Source of the DNA: JAYGED01 sp046582565
GTDB lineage: Bacteria; Pseudomonadota; Alphaproteobacteria; JAAXGF01
Direction: 5' to 3'
Assembly: GCA_046582565.1 (NCBI GenBank)
Contig: JAYGED010000238.1
Span: 1-13,874 of the forward strand
DNA length: 13,874 bases
Part shown: positions 13,202 to 13,874 of the stretch, one piece after another
How positions within the stretch are numbered: position 1 is the first letter of the stretch
Layout: each line of letters starts with the position of its first letter
Notes under the pieces: model-generated
What the model saw: only the letters and a program-made list of their open reading frames with translations
What the model was told of the DNA's origin: nothing
Databases searched by the model: none
Made by a program: the position numbers and the translations under genes

Positions 13202-13874
13202 TCAGGGCGCAAGTTGACGCCACTCTGCCAAGGCGGCGGTGCGATTGAGCTTGAAGTTATCGCGGCTGTAGAGATGACATTCCTGATTAAAGTGATTGTG
13301 AACTGAAGAATGGATCGAGGCGAATTTCTGTAGTGACTTTGCGCTCCTGAATTTCGCCATCGCTCGCTCTTGTCGCCGGAACGGCTGATGTGAATTTTCG
13401 GCCCGATTGTTCAGCCAGCGGCCGGTCGCTTGCCGCGCCTCGTTGCCAATCTCTTTCATGGCTGCCCGGTAGGAGCGAAGGCGATCTGTCACGATGACTT
13501 CCGGACGGCCATATCGTTTCATTGCCTTCTTCAAAAACCTAAGCGCTGCCTTGCGATTCCGTCGTTTTGTGACGAAAACCTCAAGGACCTCACCCTCGTG
13601 ATCGACGGCTCGCCAGAGGTAGTATGATTCGCCGTTGATACGGACGAAAACTTCGTCCAAATGCCAGCGCCATTGTATTTGAGCGCGCATTGATGCCGAC
13701 GGCTTCTTTCTGATTTCCGCGGCGAACATCGGCCCGAACCTGTTCCACCAGGCACGTACCGTCTCGTGTCAGATCTCGATGCCCCGCTCATCGAGCAGAT
13801 CTTCGACCTGCCGTCATGAAAGGGGGAAGCGGATATACATCATCACTGCAAGGCGGATAACCTCGGGCGAGGTT
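13202..13874 (-). pseudogene. IS6-family DDE transposase, broken by two stop codons and cut by the window edge
   Basis: Read from the right edge leftward, one continuous frame gives an IS6/IS26-type transposase: TSPEVIRLAVMMYIRFPLS, stop, RQVEDLLDERGIEI, stop, HETVRAWWNRFGPMFAAEI, then the catalytic core. The DDE residues are Asp in WHLDEV (13655-13657), Asp in VTDRL (13484-13486) and Glu in NNRAENSH (13397-13399), with 28 residues between the last two as in close relatives. The two in-frame TGA codons are at 13814-13816 and 13769-13771. Relatives normally have Leu at the first, and a non-Trp residue such as Cys, Tyr or Thr at the second. The first dozen or so codons lie beyond the window. 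Downstream of the second stop, 175 codons remain open from ATG 13729, but that piece lacks the helix-turn-helix end and should be inactive alone. Confidence 0.9.
13202..13874 (-). mobile_element. Partial IS6-family insertion sequence (left end not resolved)
   Basis: This is the body of an insertion sequence defined by the broken transposase. IS6 elements carry one transposase gene and short terminal inverted repeats and move by replicative cointegration. Here the promoter-proximal end is outside the window. The transposase-distal end was not recognised with certainty in the bases left of 13202. Confidence 0.75.

Noticed and set aside
13026..13217. 63-codon plus-strand frame near the IS end
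   Set aside because: It has no Shine-Dalgarno, low-complexity composition and no family likeness, and it overlaps the probable IS boundary.
1..13874. CRISPR array or other regularly spaced repeats
   Set aside because: The only repeats found are the isolated pairs listed. No series of regularly spaced direct repeats and no cas-like genes are present.

Overview
The window looks like part of an alphaproteobacterial chromosome, possibly Rhodospirillales- or Rhizobiales-like. The reasons are the roughly 60% GC coding style, short spacers, common GTG/TTG starts, a polar amino-acid ABC transporter of HisJQMP type, a HisN-like phosphatase and an alphaproteobacterial-type IS6 transposase. The genus cannot be fixed from sequence alone.

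Left edge (1-485): no convincing gene. It holds two 13-bp copies of the 3' end of an initiator tRNA (CCA included), a strong Rho-independent terminator placed as it would be behind a tRNA, and a 20-bp tandem duplication. This resembles an integration scar. Next come a chromate transporter gene (chrA, 486-1727) and a PadR-type regulator (1769-2077).

Redox block (2200-4968): two tandem MOSC-domain paralogs are followed, with a stop/start overlap, by a three-domain FAD/NAD(P)H/2Fe-2S reductase. Together they look like a self-contained bacterial counterpart of the mARC/YcbX molybdenum N-reductase systems: Moco protein(s) plus a dedicated electron donor.

Transport block (5160-11212): a LuxR-type regulator on the minus strand is divergent from an apparent operon. 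The operon encodes a class V PLP enzyme, a periplasmic amino-acid-type binding protein, a strong internal terminator, two permeases, an ATPase, and an inositol-monophosphatase/HisN-family phosphatase. This is probably an uptake-and-processing system for an amino-acid-like compound. The binding protein keeps the carboxylate-binding Arg but has Asn where LAO/HisJ proteins have the alpha-amino-binding Asp, so its ligand may be unusual.

Right part (11222-13874): a minus-strand exported TPR protein lies convergent with the phosphatase gene. Divergent from it is an unrecognised 210-aa membrane protein. A 318-bp gene-free stretch rich in small inverted repeats follows, then an IS6-family transposase pseudogene with two in-frame TGA codons that runs off the window edge.
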